Below, one piece after another: positions 31,243 to 41,022 of a stretch of DNA of 56,213 nucleotides. The stretch spans positions 1 to 56,213 of the IMG/VR virus record IMGVR_UViG_3300044980_000094, one strand, 5' to 3'. The position numbers and the translations under genes were made by a program. The DNA is from a virus. A model generated the notes under the pieces. The model was not told the DNA's origin and did no database searches. It worked only from the letters and a program-made list of their open reading frames with translations. Positions within the stretch are counted from its first letter, which is position 1. Each line of letters starts with the position of its first letter.

Positions 31243-31779
31243 CTATAGCCCAGCTCGACGAGTCTGGAGCCCAAGCCCTTTAACGACCTCCTGGGCCTTT
31301 TCGATCGCCTCCGCACTAGCGCCAGTGGCTTGGATCGCAGCCATTTCAGCATTCTGTCTCTGTGATTCTGCCAACTGCTGCTGCAGGACGGCCATCTTGT
31401 CTTCGAGGATTTCAACCTGAGTCGAACTTGCCATGGGAGGCGGAGTTTTGCCGGCAGCCGCAATGGCCTTGGCAGGATGATCGTGCCAGCCAGCAGTTCT
31501 TAGGCGTTTCTCATCTGCGGGGTTATCGGCCTGCTCCCAGATCAATTCCTTCTGCTCTCCGCTCTTGACGGGGCCAAAAGAGGTCATCTCCATTTGCGCC
31601 GCAACGATGACCCGTTCGGCTCCTTGGGGATGATACAAGAGCTTGGGATATTCTGCCTTAACATAGATCGAATTGCGGGTCTGCATATCGATCGAGTCAA
31701 CATTGGCCGGGTTGGCTAGGAAGACTCCCTTATCCTCCATGACATCATAGATCGTATGGCGGCGCTTGACTTGAGGCAT
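31243..31779 (-). CDS. Hypothetical head-neck protein
   Basis: 178 aa. The N-terminal 90 residues look folded (IYDVMEDKGVFLANPANVDS, YPKLLYHPQG.ERVIVAA); the C-terminal part is a coiled coil (VEILEDKMAVLQQQLAESQRQ). Such proteins occur beside coat genes in this phage type; the role is not known to me. GGAG eight bases before ATG. Confidence 0.6.
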   Translation of the reverse strand: MPQVKRRHTIYDVMEDKGVFLANPANVDSIDMQTRNSIYVKAEYPKLLYHPQGAERVIVAAQMEMTSFGPVKSGEQKELIWEQADNPADEKRLRTAGWHDHPAKAIAAAGKTPPPMASSTQVEILEDKMAVLQQQLAESQRQNAEMAAIQATGASAEAIEKAQEVVKGLGLQTRRAGL

Positions 31780-31791
31780 TGAGGAGGCTCC

Positions 31792-32319
31792 TTACTGGCT
31801 ACTGCTGGACTGGACTAGATCGCCCTCAGGGCTGCGAGTCAGACGATTAGCGTCAAACTCGACAATGGGTGGGGCAGCCTGATCTGTTACCAGAGTAACC
31901 CATTCTGGCCGGGGCAGCCGATCCGGCACCATTGGCGTATCCCGCCAGCCAGGGCCGAGCTTACTCGCCTCCTCGGACGAGTCCACGACCGTAGCCCCGA
32001 GCCCGTCGTGATACATCATCTTGGGCCACTCGCTGATAGCTGCCATAACCGCTAGCGTCGGCATGAAATTGTGCCCAAGCCGACTCAATGCGGCAAATGC
32101 TACCTCGAGTCCATCCAAGGCCGCATGTGCCTCGTGCCAGCGCTGTGTGTATGGCTGATGCTGTGAGAGAACAATTTCGCGCAGGGCAGCCATGGGCTGA
32201 GCTTTTGCAGCAGTGGCAGTGGCCAGGGCCTGAGCCTTATTAGCCTCAGCCCTAGCCTCTGCTGTCTCACGAGTCTGCGCCAACTGCTCGTCCAGTGTCA
32301 AATTCTCATCCGAGTCCAT
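31792..32319 (-). CDS. Hypothetical head-neck protein
   Basis: 175 aa. Helical N-terminus, then FMPTLAVMAAISEWPKMMYH and DTPMVPDRLPRPEWVTLVTD. Similar in style to its neighbour, with a YH.G / YHPQG segment in both. Not recognised. ATG 32319 has AAGGA upstream; a longer frame starting at 32376 would run into the coat gene. Confidence 0.6.
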   Translation of the reverse strand: MDSDENLTLDEQLAQTRETAEARAEANKAQALATATAAKAQPMAALREIVLSQHQPYTQRWHEAHAALDGLEVAFAALSRLGHNFMPTLAVMAAISEWPKMMYHDGLGATVVDSSEEASKLGPGWRDTPMVPDRLPRPEWVTLVTDQAAPPIVEFDANRLTRSPEGDLVQSSSSQ

Positions 32320-32345
32320 TTGGTTTCCTTTCACAATGCAATGCC

Positions 32346-33569
32346 TCACAGCTGGTCCGCTACCACGCAAGCCCATTCTGGCCTAACCCAGAGATAGCCA
32401 TATAGAATATCCAGTCGAGTTGCCATCTGGTCCGTCGCAATAATGTATTGCGTAACCATGCGCATTGAGCAGCCATCGAATTCCTCCCTCGCCCCCTCGT
32501 GGATACCCATCGGGATTTCCATATCTGCGATAGCCATCGTGACTGCCTCAGGCGCATAGGCGAAGTTCTTCCTATACACACTGCCCGCCGCGAGCCCGTT
32601 GGTCGGATTAACCGCAGCGCCATTGGCGGGACTTGCTGTCACGGTCTGGTACTGCACCGGCTGTCCGCCCTGCGGCGGCACAATGGCGGGGTAAATCGGA
32701 ATACTCGTCGCATTCGCGGCCACATTGGCTGTGACTGCGAACTGTTCCAGCTCTCCCGTCGATTGCTTGGTGATTCGGTTGACCTTGAACACCCCAGCGA
32801 TGGTGATAATATCGCCTTGAATAAGGCTTCCTGCAAGGGCATTGACGGCCAGATTGAGCCCAGTCTGGTTCGCCCCAGCGACAGTTGCGCTGCCCTGGGC
32901 CAAAGTGCCATTCGTGTGGACAATAGCAGTCTGGTCGGACATCCAGAGAAACTGCAAAGCGTCATACATCTTTCCAGTTACGAATTGGCGCGAGATCTCA
33001 GCATTCGGGTTGAGCAGACCACTTAGGCTCGCAACAACTCGAGCCTGTGTCCTTGGCCCATTGACAATCTTGCGATTGGCAATCGGAGCCGAGTTGAGAT
33101 CCAAACTCGCCCCAGCATTGAGATACGTCCCTGCAACAGGACTGAGTATGTTGCCATTCGCGTCCTGATTGGCTACGAAGTTGCAGATACCGCCCTCGGC
33201 CCCAGACATGATATTGATAGCCACGGCTCCGGCCAGGCTATTGACCATCGGCGCCAGCACGCGGCGAGAGTAATCATCGAGGCTCATAGTCCGATCGACA
33301 GTCGTGAATGACACATCGACATGCTGCTGAGTAGCCAGTGTGAGCGTTGTGGACTGTTCGATAGTGTCTTGGACACTCAGCGCTGGCCCAGTCACGACCG
33401 TATAGTCGTTGGGCAGACGGATTCTGATCGCCGTGCCAGCCTTGGCCCCGCCGACTGCAAATGAATCATCATACTGCATATCGACATTCTGCATGAATGC
33501 GTTCGAGTTCTTCCACAATCTGACAGCTTCCCGCGTGATCAGATTGAGGGTAAGGATAGAATTAGCCAT
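32346..33569 (-). CDS. P22-like major capsid (coat) protein
   Basis: 407 aa; P22 coat is 430 aa. It begins ANSILTLNLITREAVRLWKN, has the segment TTLTLATQQHVDVSFTTVDR and ends in a region with WVRPEWACVVADQL, all typical of P22-like coat proteins with the HK97 fold. Start ATG 33569 with GGAG six bases upstream. The gene directly upstream encodes the scaffold. Confidence 0.8.
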   Translation of the reverse strand: MANSILTLNLITREAVRLWKNSNAFMQNVDMQYDDSFAVGGAKAGTAIRIRLPNDYTVVTGPALSVQDTIEQSTTLTLATQQHVDVSFTTVDRTMSLDDYSRRVLAPMVNSLAGAVAINIMSGAEGGICNFVANQDANGNILSPVAGTYLNAGASLDLNSAPIANRKIVNGPRTQARVVASLSGLLNPNAEISRQFVTGKMYDALQFLWMSDQTAIVHTNGTLAQGSATVAGANQTGLNLAVNALAGSLIQGDIITIAGVFKVNRITKQSTGELEQFAVTANVAANATSIPIYPAIVPPQGGQPVQYQTVTASPANGAAVNPTNGLAAGSVYRKNFAYAPEAVTMAIADMEIPMGIHEGAREEFDGCSMRMVTQYIIATDQMATRLDILYGYLWVRPEWACVVADQL

Positions 33570-33713
33570 TTGAATCTCCATTTGCGGGCCAGCTGCCCAG
33601 CGATGCCGAAATAATTCAAGCTGGACTAGGCTTGGAGATTACGTCCGACCAGGGCTTAGCCGCCCAGAGAAACAGAGCATTTGCGACCCGCTCAGAAGGT
33701 CCACTAATGGATC

Positions 33714-34529
33714 TCAGCCCCGCCTACGAGGTCGTTCCTTTTCCCAAGCCTCATCGACCTGCTGCTGGCGCCGCTCCATCCAGGTCCTAGTGGCCAATTT
33801 GCTGGCCCGATCTGGGTCTCTCGGATCGATAGCCTCGTGCTGGACGCCTCTAAGTGCCGGAATGGGCTTGGGGGCAGAACTCAAGGGCTTGGCCTCGTTG
33901 AGCCTCGAGGCGAGTTTGGCCAGTTCAATGCCTTGGCGGACTGGGCTAAGATCCATCAGCCTCGCGGCTTCGCTTGGATCTTGCGCCAGTTCGTAGAGGA
34001 TTTTCTCGCTCGCCCCAGTTTCCAGCGTAGCGGCGACGAGGGCCGAGTATTTGACTGGTTCCTCTTTTCCGCAGTCTTCCCAGAGCTGGGTGATCTTGGG
34101 CTGGAAGTCCTCGTAGAGGGCTTTGCCGCGCTGAACTGCTGCAAGGCAGTCAGCATCGAACTGGAGCTTTGCACTGCGTGCTGCAGCGGCCTCATCGACG
34201 GCTCGGCGAAACTCTGGTGTTTCGGTAGCCTGGGGAGTTGGGCCAGTCTTAGCGGCCAAAGTCTCCTCGAGTTGCTTGCGTTGTCCGGTCAGTTTGCCAA
34301 TGCGTGACTTCAAATGCGCATTCTCGCGCTCGATGCGCTCTGCGCTTGCGAGTCTGGCGGCAATTTCTTCTGGGCTCAGGGCCTTAGCAGCAGGCGCAGC
34401 CTCGGGGCCTGGTGCTGGCCCAGGCCCCGACTCACTCCCCGCGGGCTTTACATCGGCTTCGCCGGGGTTGAGCGCCTTTGGGCTCGGGGCTTCCTCACCA
34501 ACGCCACGTGTATCGACTGTGTCAGGCAT
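33714..34529 (-). CDS. Scaffolding protein
   Basis: 271 aa. Acidic, Pro/Ala-rich N-terminus, then coiled coil (AERIERENAHLKSRIGKLTG), an acidic helical middle and a very basic C-terminus (ending EKERPRRRG). The order portal, scaffold, coat and the helical make-up fit a P22 gp8-type scaffold whose basic end binds coat. No protease is seen, as in P22, where scaffold leaves intact. Confidence 0.7.
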   Translation of the reverse strand: MPDTVDTRGVGEEAPSPKALNPGEADVKPAGSESGPGPAPGPEAAPAAKALSPEEIAARLASAERIERENAHLKSRIGKLTGQRKQLEETLAAKTGPTPQATETPEFRRAVDEAAAARSAKLQFDADCLAAVQRGKALYEDFQPKITQLWEDCGKEEPVKYSALVAATLETGASEKILYELAQDPSEAARLMDLSPVRQGIELAKLASRLNEAKPLSSAPKPIPALRGVQHEAIDPRDPDRASKLATRTWMERRQQQVDEAWEKERPRRRG

Positions 34530-34857
34530 TTAACTCTCTCCCTCGGCCAAGTTTTAGCGATCCGTCCAATATCAATGCCTCATGAATGCGCTGCTTAAAA
34601 GCGTCATCGTAGGGCAGCGAAAGCATCCCCGCAAGCGTGGCCCGCGCGCTTTGGACCATCGAGCCATAGTATTTGGCCACAAACGCATCTTCGAGCTGCT
34701 TCGCATTCGCCCCCGGATGCCTGCGCCGCCATTCACTGTAAGCCTCCGGGAACTTAGTCATCGTGATGTCATAGAGGTCGTGAGCCAGCTCTTGCGCTAG
34801 TTCTCTCACCATTGGATGGACATGCGCCTTGCGGCGGACAGTGCGGGGGCTAATCAA
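34522..34857 (-). CDS. Hypothetical protein between portal and scaffold genes
   Basis: 111 aa from TTG 34857, which has GGAG six bases upstream; a GTG at 34875 without a ribosome site would add six residues. Helical and basic (VRELAQELAHDLYD, EWRRRHPGANAKQLEDAFV). Overlaps its neighbours by eight bases on each side. The role is unknown. Confidence 0.55.
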   Translation of the reverse strand: MISPRTVRRKAHVHPMVRELAQELAHDLYDITMTKFPEAYSEWRRRHPGANAKQLEDAFVAKYYGSMVQSARATLAGMLSLPYDDAFKQRIHEALILDGSLKLGRGRELNA

Positions 34858-35752
34858 GTGTGGCTCCTGGCGCACGCATTCTAGGCTCAGTCGCGTAGGG
34901 GTTATAGTCGATCGGAGTAAATTTGTGCTGCGGAAACATACTCAGCAGCATTGCTAGTTTGAACGCATTCGGATTGGCAGCAGTGCCAGGCATGGCAGCA
35001 ATCGACGCAGGAGCCGAGCTCCCATCTGGGCCATAGGCCATGCTTGGCACAGCACTGGCTGGCCCTATATTAGCCGCAACCGGATGTTGGGCCACAAACG
35101 GCTGCGCGACACTGCCAGGTGTCGATTGGCCGCTCTCGCTCGTCTCAGTCCCCTGATGCATGGGTTGGCCCGAGTTTGGGCTCCAATCTGCGTCCTGGAA
35201 ATGTGGCGGATCGCCAAAGTTAGCCCCAGGATACAAGCCATACTTTGGCGCATTTGCAATTAGCCATTGCTGGCCCTGTGGTGTGTTTGCGGCAAGATCG
35301 ATAGCTCGACCGTAATTGTGATAACTCTGTCCGGGCTTTGCCGCGATGCCGCCAGAGCCATCTTGTGGATATGGTATTGGTTGTCCAGCCTGTTTGGCTT
35401 GATAGTTCGCATATAGCCTGGACTGCAGATCCACGTCCCTATAGCCGCTCAGTAGGGTCGTGTCTACTCCAGCAGCCTTCGCCGCCTGTTGAAAAGCCTG
35501 CGCTTTGGAGGAGAACTGCGGATCAAGATTGGCAGTATTGGCATTTTTGGCAACATTGCTGAAGCCGTCGCGATTGGTTCCAATACCAGCAGGCGGCGTC
35601 GGGTTCCGTGCGTAACTCAACAGTCCCCGGTCAACGATGGGATTGCTCTGCGAACTGGCAGCAACGGGCGCCCCAGTGGCTCCGAGAGCATTAGGACTCG
35701 GAGGCATTGCGGCCCCACTACCAGCTGGGACTGTTGGCAATAGCAGATTCAT
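34850..35752 (-). CDS. Peptidase M15-like (VanY/D-Ala carboxypeptidase type) virion-associated protein
   Basis: 300 aa. The core is M15: SGYRDVDLQSRLYA (102-115), SxHxxGxAxD as SYHNYGRAID (143-152; His145, Asp152), and PHF with His184, which gives the zinc ligands. Family members cut peptidoglycan peptides. Low-complexity Pro/Ala flanks (1-60 and 200-300) suggest it is a virion part instead of a free endolysin; it lies among head genes, next to the portal. Role in cell-wall passage at entry is inference. Confidence 0.7.
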   Translation of the reverse strand: MNLLLPTVPAGSGAAMPPSPNALGATGAPVAASSQSNPIVDRGLLSYARNPTPPAGIGTNRDGFSNVAKNANTANLDPQFSSKAQAFQQAAKAAGVDTTLLSGYRDVDLQSRLYANYQAKQAGQPIPYPQDGSGGIAAKPGQSYHNYGRAIDLAANTPQGQQWLIANAPKYGLYPGANFGDPPHFQDADWSPNSGQPMHQGTETSESGQSTPGSVAQPFVAQHPVAANIGPASAVPSMAYGPDGSSAPASIAAMPGTAANPNAFKLAMLLSMFPQHKFTPIDYNPYATEPRMRAPGATLD

Positions 35753-35784
35753 CTAATGGCCCATTCCTGACATGTTTGGCTCCA

Positions 35785-38064
35785 TTATCCCAGCCCATTA
35801 CCGATAATGCTGCTGCGCTGATGCTCTTGCGCCAGTGGCGCAATGTGCAGATATTTGCCCTTCCTAGTCGGATCGGCAATATACCATTCATCATCTGGGG
35901 CCTTTTGTGCCCCAGGCACTGGCGAAGGCTCTGCTGGCGGATTTCCGGTAGCAGCGAGATAACTACTGCTCTGATCCGCAGCGACTTCATCGATGCTGGA
36001 CTTGAGGGTTTCTTTTACCAGTTGCTCGATCATTGCCCGCAGCCCCTCCGGGTCCGCTGGCAGCAACTTGGCCTCGGCCGCAATTCGCTTTGTAACTGCA
36101 TCGTAGGATTCAATGTCTCGCAACTGCTCTTTGCCGACCAATTTGAGCCTGTCCTTGGCCTTTTCGTCCAACAGCTTGACCATTGCACTCTGCATGGCCG
36201 TTAGTTGCTGCTGCAGGGCCTGCTCGCCCTGAGTTGGGCCAGTCCCCAGTGCCTGCGGTGGAACCATTCGGCGAAGCCTGAGGGCGGCCTCACTTGCTGA
36301 CTCAAAGTCCATGTCTTTCATCAGCAGGTCACCAATGAGCCCAGTCAACCCCGGAGCCTGGGTTAGAATCAGCGTAAGCGCATCTCGGGCTTGGTCTCGG
36401 CGAGAGCCATATGCGGGACCAACAGTACTGGCAATGTCATACTGCCCCAGCAGAGGATTGAAGACCCGCTTCACGACCTCATTCTGGTGGCCTATTTCCT
36501 GCAAATATGCCTGCTTGAGAGTAGGATCGATCTCCAGCGCATAGTCAGTGCCATCGTTAGCCAGAATCTGCATCACTCGCTTTGTGTCATAAATCTTGGG
36601 CACGAGATCGATGATCTGCATTCCAGTGAAGATCAGGGCCTCTTCGTAGTGGTCCTGAAAATGGAAAGTCGCAGTGTCGCCCTGGTTCTGCCTAGCACTA
36701 ATGGCAGCGCCGGTGCGCTCGTTGCCCTGCTGGCCCATCGAGTTCTCATGCTGGCCGGAGACAGACTCCAACTGGGCCTTGGCTGTTTCCATGCCAGTTT
36801 GATAGGCCGGGGAGAAGTTCGGCGGATCAATCCTCTGCGGAGGCGGAATCGGCACATCAGGATTGTCGGGATCCTGGTGGTTATACACCAGCAATGCTGG
36901 GTTCTTGACATTCGCAGTTTTCCAGCTCTCGATATACTCCTCAATTGCCTTAACTGGCGCCATCCATGGAACCTTCGTCTGCAAGGCAACGAACTCGACC
37001 TGACCCGAGGCGTTGAAATTGAACATCCTCTGTGCGTCTTTCATCCATCGAGTATGTCCTTTACAATCATAGCGCCCATCGAGGGTCATTTCCTCGCCGA
37101 CACAGCGGATAAGGGGAATATATTTCCCCGGCCAGATGGTCTCATCCACCACTTGGCTTCCCACAATGAGTCGCCATTCTACGACCTCATCGACCACGTC
37201 CCGAATGCGTGTCTGCGGATGATCGACGATCTTTTTGCGAGAGTCCTTGTCCAGGACCAGTTTATGAAACTGACTCCTGCGCAGATTGTATCTCTCACCC
37301 ATTCGAGTAAACGATATTGCTTTGTCGGGTTTCTTGATCTTGCGAAAATACTCGCATACCCGCACGAGTCCCTTACTGACCCAGTCGCTGTTAACAGTCC
37401 CCAGCCCCAGTGGCATTCCAACCATCTGATCTCGATACTCGGGATATGCTTCGTAGAGATCATCCTCCGGCACATCATCGAACACAAAGGCCCATTTGGA
37501 ATCGGAGCCATTCCTCTGCTGAATGTTCGGGTCCATGAACACACTCAGCGGGTCATTGACTGGGTGGATGAAAATCTCCTGGTCCCAACTATCGGGGCCA
37601 ACATAATCTGTGGCCAGTCTCCACCAGCCCTTACCTGGGCCGACCATAAAGCCCCGAGCAATATCGTAAGCGATCTGGGCCTGACTCTGATGTTCAATAT
37701 GGCGCATGATATCCTGATAGACATCAGCAGACTCTTTCGTCGCCCCATTGCCCAAGGCGACGAACTTGACCGACTGTTTGTTTTTCTTCATTGTATTGGA
37801 GATGATCTTATTATGCTGCTGCACAATATTCATCGTCAGGCACGGGCGGCGCTGACCATCTCGGGCATTTTTGATCTCATTCGGCCACTGATAGTTGTTC
37901 TCCGAATCTCCCTGCTCGAATAGCAAATCTGCAATATATCTCTGGCGCGCAATAGATTCATATTCATTGACTCGATCGAATCGCTTGCGGGCCTCGGAGA
38001 TGATATCGTCATCGCCCAGCGCAGCAGCGACGGTATCGATTCCTGAATCGAAAATGTCGCTCAT
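35785..38064 (-). CDS. P22-like portal protein
   Basis: 759 aa; P22 gp1 is 725 aa. The N-terminal third shows ADLLFEQGDSENNYQWPNEI, RPCLTMNIVQQHNKIISNTM and DIARGFMVGPGKGWWRLATD, all typical of P22-type portals; the C-terminal part is helical, as in the portal barrel. The dodecameric ring would hold the terminase and the gp4/gp10-type proteins encoded downstream. Confidence 0.85.
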   Translation of the reverse strand: MSDIFDSGIDTVAAALGDDDIISEARKRFDRVNEYESIARQRYIADLLFEQGDSENNYQWPNEIKNARDGQRRPCLTMNIVQQHNKIISNTMKKNKQSVKFVALGNGATKESADVYQDIMRHIEHQSQAQIAYDIARGFMVGPGKGWWRLATDYVGPDSWDQEIFIHPVNDPLSVFMDPNIQQRNGSDSKWAFVFDDVPEDDLYEAYPEYRDQMVGMPLGLGTVNSDWVSKGLVRVCEYFRKIKKPDKAISFTRMGERYNLRRSQFHKLVLDKDSRKKIVDHPQTRIRDVVDEVVEWRLIVGSQVVDETIWPGKYIPLIRCVGEEMTLDGRYDCKGHTRWMKDAQRMFNFNASGQVEFVALQTKVPWMAPVKAIEEYIESWKTANVKNPALLVYNHQDPDNPDVPIPPPQRIDPPNFSPAYQTGMETAKAQLESVSGQHENSMGQQGNERTGAAISARQNQGDTATFHFQDHYEEALIFTGMQIIDLVPKIYDTKRVMQILANDGTDYALEIDPTLKQAYLQEIGHQNEVVKRVFNPLLGQYDIASTVGPAYGSRRDQARDALTLILTQAPGLTGLIGDLLMKDMDFESASEAALRLRRMVPPQALGTGPTQGEQALQQQLTAMQSAMVKLLDEKAKDRLKLVGKEQLRDIESYDAVTKRIAAEAKLLPADPEGLRAMIEQLVKETLKSSIDEVAADQSSSYLAATGNPPAEPSPVPGAQKAPDDEWYIADPTRKGKYLHIAPLAQEHQRSSIIGNGLG

Positions 38065-38086
38065 CTATGCGGCCAGTCCAGTTGGG

Positions 38087-39373
38087 TCATGCCATCCATC
38101 CCAGCCCCGGCCGTTCACCCATTCCCAGCGACAGCCTGAGCTTCGCAATCATATCACTCTTGGGCCTTGTTGGGTCTTTGGCGCTGACTGCAAAATATCT
38201 CCAAGCATCTGCGCCATCTGAAGCCCAGTCATGCAGTGGCTCGTTGCTGAGATGCCCATCGATGACCCTGTATCGATAATGCCGCAGGGCATTGAGTCCA
38301 TCCTCGCAGCCGTCAGCGTCCCAGTAGCAGTTCGACATCACAATCCGCGCGGCATTAATGCCATCGGTAATGCGCTGATTAGCCACAATACTCGTGCGGT
38401 AGCCAGTCTGGCGCAAAATTTCCTCAATCGTCAATTTCATCCCCAGCCTCTTGGCCTTCGCATCATGCGGCAAGTGCATGACGCCGTAGACATAGGCGCG
38501 TTTCTGGCATTCCTTAAGGAAATGAGTCAAATCCTGGCCTGTGGCTTCATAGTAGGCCAGAATCCGCCATTGCATCGAGACCCGCTGGACGAACCAGATA
38601 GCAGTATTATCCGCTCGCCCCAAGTCCCAATACGTATCCACCGGCAGGCTGCGATCATACGGGACTGTGCAGATACGGCCCTCCAGCGTCGCCCTTCGCA
38701 GTTCCTTTGCATACACGGCCCCCTCGAGTTGCTGGACTGTGTGGCCTTCCCAGATATTAAGATAATGATCGAAGTCCCGCTCTTTGTCCGATTCCATTTC
38801 CTTCCGCAAAACGCCCGGGAACCACGGATTGTCCCGCCAGGTCATTTTGACAATCGCCGACTCGTTCCTATCAGCCTCTTTGACAAATCGGACATATGTG
38901 TAATCGGTCTCCAGCTCCGGATTGAAGGTAATCCAAATCTCGCTCTGCTCTTTACGAATTGTCGGAATGAGCACACTCCACGAGTTCCGTGTGACCTTAT
39001 TGGCCTCTTCGACCCAGCAGTAATCAATACCCTCGTAGGACTTGATCTTGTTGACGTTATTGCGAATGCCATCGAACGAGAACGTAGTGCCGTTGGAGCC
39101 ATAAATCTTGGCCTTTTCGATAGTATAGAATCCGCTGAGGCCCAAATCGGCAATCTGGTCACTCAGCACCTTGTGAACCGATTCCTCGATAGAGTTCTGT
39201 AGCTCCCGAACGCAAAGAACCCTAACGGGCTTGACTTGCCCCAGCAGCAGCAGGGCTCTAGCGCAGCCCCAAGAGCGCCCTGCGCCACGGCCCCCGTACA
39301 GGACCTTATAGCGTTTAGGCTGGAATAGACATTCCAGCGGCTTGGGGAATTGGGCTTTTACAGGCTCGAGCAT
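38087..39373 (-). CDS. Terminase large subunit (Terminase_3 type)
   Basis: 428 aa. Walker A YGGRGAGRS (26-34), Walker B YCWVEEA (118-124), coupling segment TFNPELE and nuclease region with DTYWDLGRADNTAIWF and later DGADAWRY. It packages DNA into the procapsid through the portal encoded just downstream. No ribosome site precedes ATG 39373, but a large hairpin (39391-39425) does, which may regulate translation or end upstream transcription. Confidence 0.85.
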   Translation of the reverse strand: MLEPVKAQFPKPLECLFQPKRYKVLYGGRGAGRSWGCARALLLLGQVKPVRVLCVRELQNSIEESVHKVLSDQIADLGLSGFYTIEKAKIYGSNGTTFSFDGIRNNVNKIKSYEGIDYCWVEEANKVTRNSWSVLIPTIRKEQSEIWITFNPELETDYTYVRFVKEADRNESAIVKMTWRDNPWFPGVLRKEMESDKERDFDHYLNIWEGHTVQQLEGAVYAKELRRATLEGRICTVPYDRSLPVDTYWDLGRADNTAIWFVQRVSMQWRILAYYEATGQDLTHFLKECQKRAYVYGVMHLPHDAKAKRLGMKLTIEEILRQTGYRTSIVANQRITDGINAARIVMSNCYWDADGCEDGLNALRHYRYRVIDGHLSNEPLHDWASDGADAWRYFAVSAKDPTRPKSDMIAKLRLSLGMGERPGLGWMA

Positions 39374-39390
39374 GGGGCACGGGCAAATTT

Positions 39391-39425
39391 TGGGGCCACA
39401 CTTGATCGTGCCAAGTGTGGCCCCA
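39391..39425 (-). other. 14-bp hairpin before the terminase gene (GGCCACACTTG family)
   Basis: TGGGGCCACACTTG and CAAGTGTGGCCCCA pair perfectly around GCACGAT (minus strand). On the minus strand the stem is followed by AAATTT, so it may be a terminator for the fibre gene that ends at 39432. Two closely related hairpins lie at 55517 and 55684, with loops GGCGGAT and GCAGGAT. Confidence 0.65.
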
Positions 39426-39431
39426 TTCCAT

Positions 39432-40775
39432 TCACAGCTCTGCCGACCAAATCAGCTGCCCCGACCCATTCGCACTAGTCAGCACACAGGTCTGGCCCGC
39501 CGTCAGTCCTGAGGCTACAGTGGCCGTCATACTGGCACCGTTGATCGTGTTGGCCCCCAGCACTGCAAGAAAGCCCGTCGCCAGTGCTGTTGCAGTAGCC
39601 ACATGCGTTATCGTGAACGTGGCGGTGGTCAGCGGATTTGGCGACGAGCTATACGTCGGCGCAATACGCATTGTGACTGGGAATGGGAAATACAGCTGAC
39701 AAGTCGTGGTCGTTGCACCATTGCCGGCAGCACTCTGCTGGGTTCCACTCGTCGCAGACTCATTGATGGTATAATAATATCGCTGCTGATAGAGGGTTTC
39801 CTCGTTGATGGTCCTGCGATTGAAGGCACTGAGCGGAGCTTGGCTGGAATTGTAGCCCAGAGTCGCATTCACATACGAAGCCGCGGCGTTACTGCGCTTG
39901 AGTTGAATCCCCTCAAAGGCAATGTAGTCATTAGCCCCGGCTGTGCCGACTGGCGTATAGCATAGCACGGCGGCGACTTCGGTCGCAGTGGCCGGAATGG
40001 AGGCAAATGCCCCATAGCGCCCTGCAGTAGAGACTCCGCCCAGATTGACCACCGCCGCAGTAGCGTTAGTCTGGCCAGTCCATCCACTGCTACCGCCGCC
40101 TCCGGCGTTGAGGCCAAAAGCCAGCTTCTGTATGCCCTCATCGGCCCCAGTGCCATACACGATATAGGCCGTCATGTTGGCCCCGGCGGCGCTGAAATTA
40201 GCCCCCGTATAGGCATTGAAGTCCAGCTCAGCCGTCTGGCCAGCAAACGCATACGAGTTGAGACTCTCAACCTCTTGCGCCATGCACATCTGGACAACGC
40301 CAGTCTGCGCCGCCGTTCGCTGCATGACGAAGGCGTATTTGTAGCCAAGACTGAGATCAGTCGTCGCCGAGTCCCGACTCACGGTCATTGCCGTGCCAGT
40401 GCCAGACCAGTAAGCCCAGCGATCCGGCCCATAGGCAAAAGTCGTAGTGACACTAGGGCCAGTGGTGCCTCGCTGGAACAGATTCGTCGTCGCATCGCCA
40501 CCGATGAGGAAATTGCCCCCACTCGGCAGCCCAGCGCCAAACACCGCCAACTGGCTAGTCGTGATGGCCTCTGAGGCCGGATTCTGGCCCCCAGTCAGAT
40601 TCGTATCAGCCGGGATGGTCTCATTGCCAGTTAGCGGAATCGTCGAGGGATACTGTGTCCCCCCAGCCGGCGGAACCCCATTCGTGAACACACCTGCGGC
40701 GAAGACAGCAGCGCTGCCGCCCAGCACAATCGCCGCAGCCAGTGCCGGGCGAGCAACTTTAAGCCAAAATGCCAT
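39432..40775 (-). CDS. Fibre/adhesin-like protein with signal peptide
   Basis: 447 aa. The N-terminus (LKVARPALAAAIVLGGSAAVFA, in adjoining parts) is a Sec-type signal peptide. The mature part is Gly/Ser/Thr/Ala-rich and beta-prone (LPSGGNFLIGGDATTNLFQRG, GPDRWAYWSG), with a carbohydrate-binding-module feel, and a C-terminal region with a hydrophobic Thr/Ala pattern. ATG 40775 has GGAG seven bases upstream. It may be a receptor-binding or host-released surface protein. Confidence 0.6.
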   Translation of the reverse strand: MAFWLKVARPALAAAIVLGGSAAVFAAGVFTNGVPPAGGTQYPSTIPLTGNETIPADTNLTGGQNPASEAITTSQLAVFGAGLPSGGNFLIGGDATTNLFQRGTTGPSVTTTFAYGPDRWAYWSGTGTAMTVSRDSATTDLSLGYKYAFVMQRTAAQTGVVQMCMAQEVESLNSYAFAGQTAELDFNAYTGANFSAAGANMTAYIVYGTGADEGIQKLAFGLNAGGGGSSGWTGQTNATAAVVNLGGVSTAGRYGAFASIPATATEVAAVLCYTPVGTAGANDYIAFEGIQLKRSNAAASYVNATLGYNSSQAPLSAFNRRTINEETLYQQRYYYTINESATSGTQQSAAGNGATTTTCQLYFPFPVTMRIAPTYSSSPNPLTTATFTITHVATATALATGFLAVLGANTINGASMTATVASGLTAGQTCVLTSANGSGQLIWSAEL

Positions 40776-40792
40776 TTCCATTCTCCATTGCC

Positions 40793-41017
40793 TCAGCGCC
40801 GGCACTTGCCAGTCTGTCCATTGTTGAGTTTCATCACAGCACTGCGGAGACACTCAATCCCCGCGTTGGGATTCCGCATCGGCGGCAAGTAGCCCTCGCT
40901 ACGAGTACAAGCCGCGCCTGCGTTTGGGTTAGCCCCAGCGACAGCGGACAGGCCATTACATGCATCATGTCCTGTCCCCATGGCTACAAGTGCCTCGGTG
41001 TCGTTGAGCCTAGCCAT
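40793..41017 (-). CDS. Hypothetical small protein
   Basis: 74 aa with four cysteines (C-N-G, A-C-T, E-C-L, K-C-R), possibly disulphide- or metal-bound. GGGAGG upstream of ATG is the strongest ribosome site in this block. Not recognised. Confidence 0.55.
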   Translation of the reverse strand: MARLNDTEALVAMGTGHDACNGLSAVAGANPNAGAACTRSEGYLPPMRNPNAGIECLRSAVMKLNNGQTGKCRR

Positions 41018-41022
41018 TTGCC

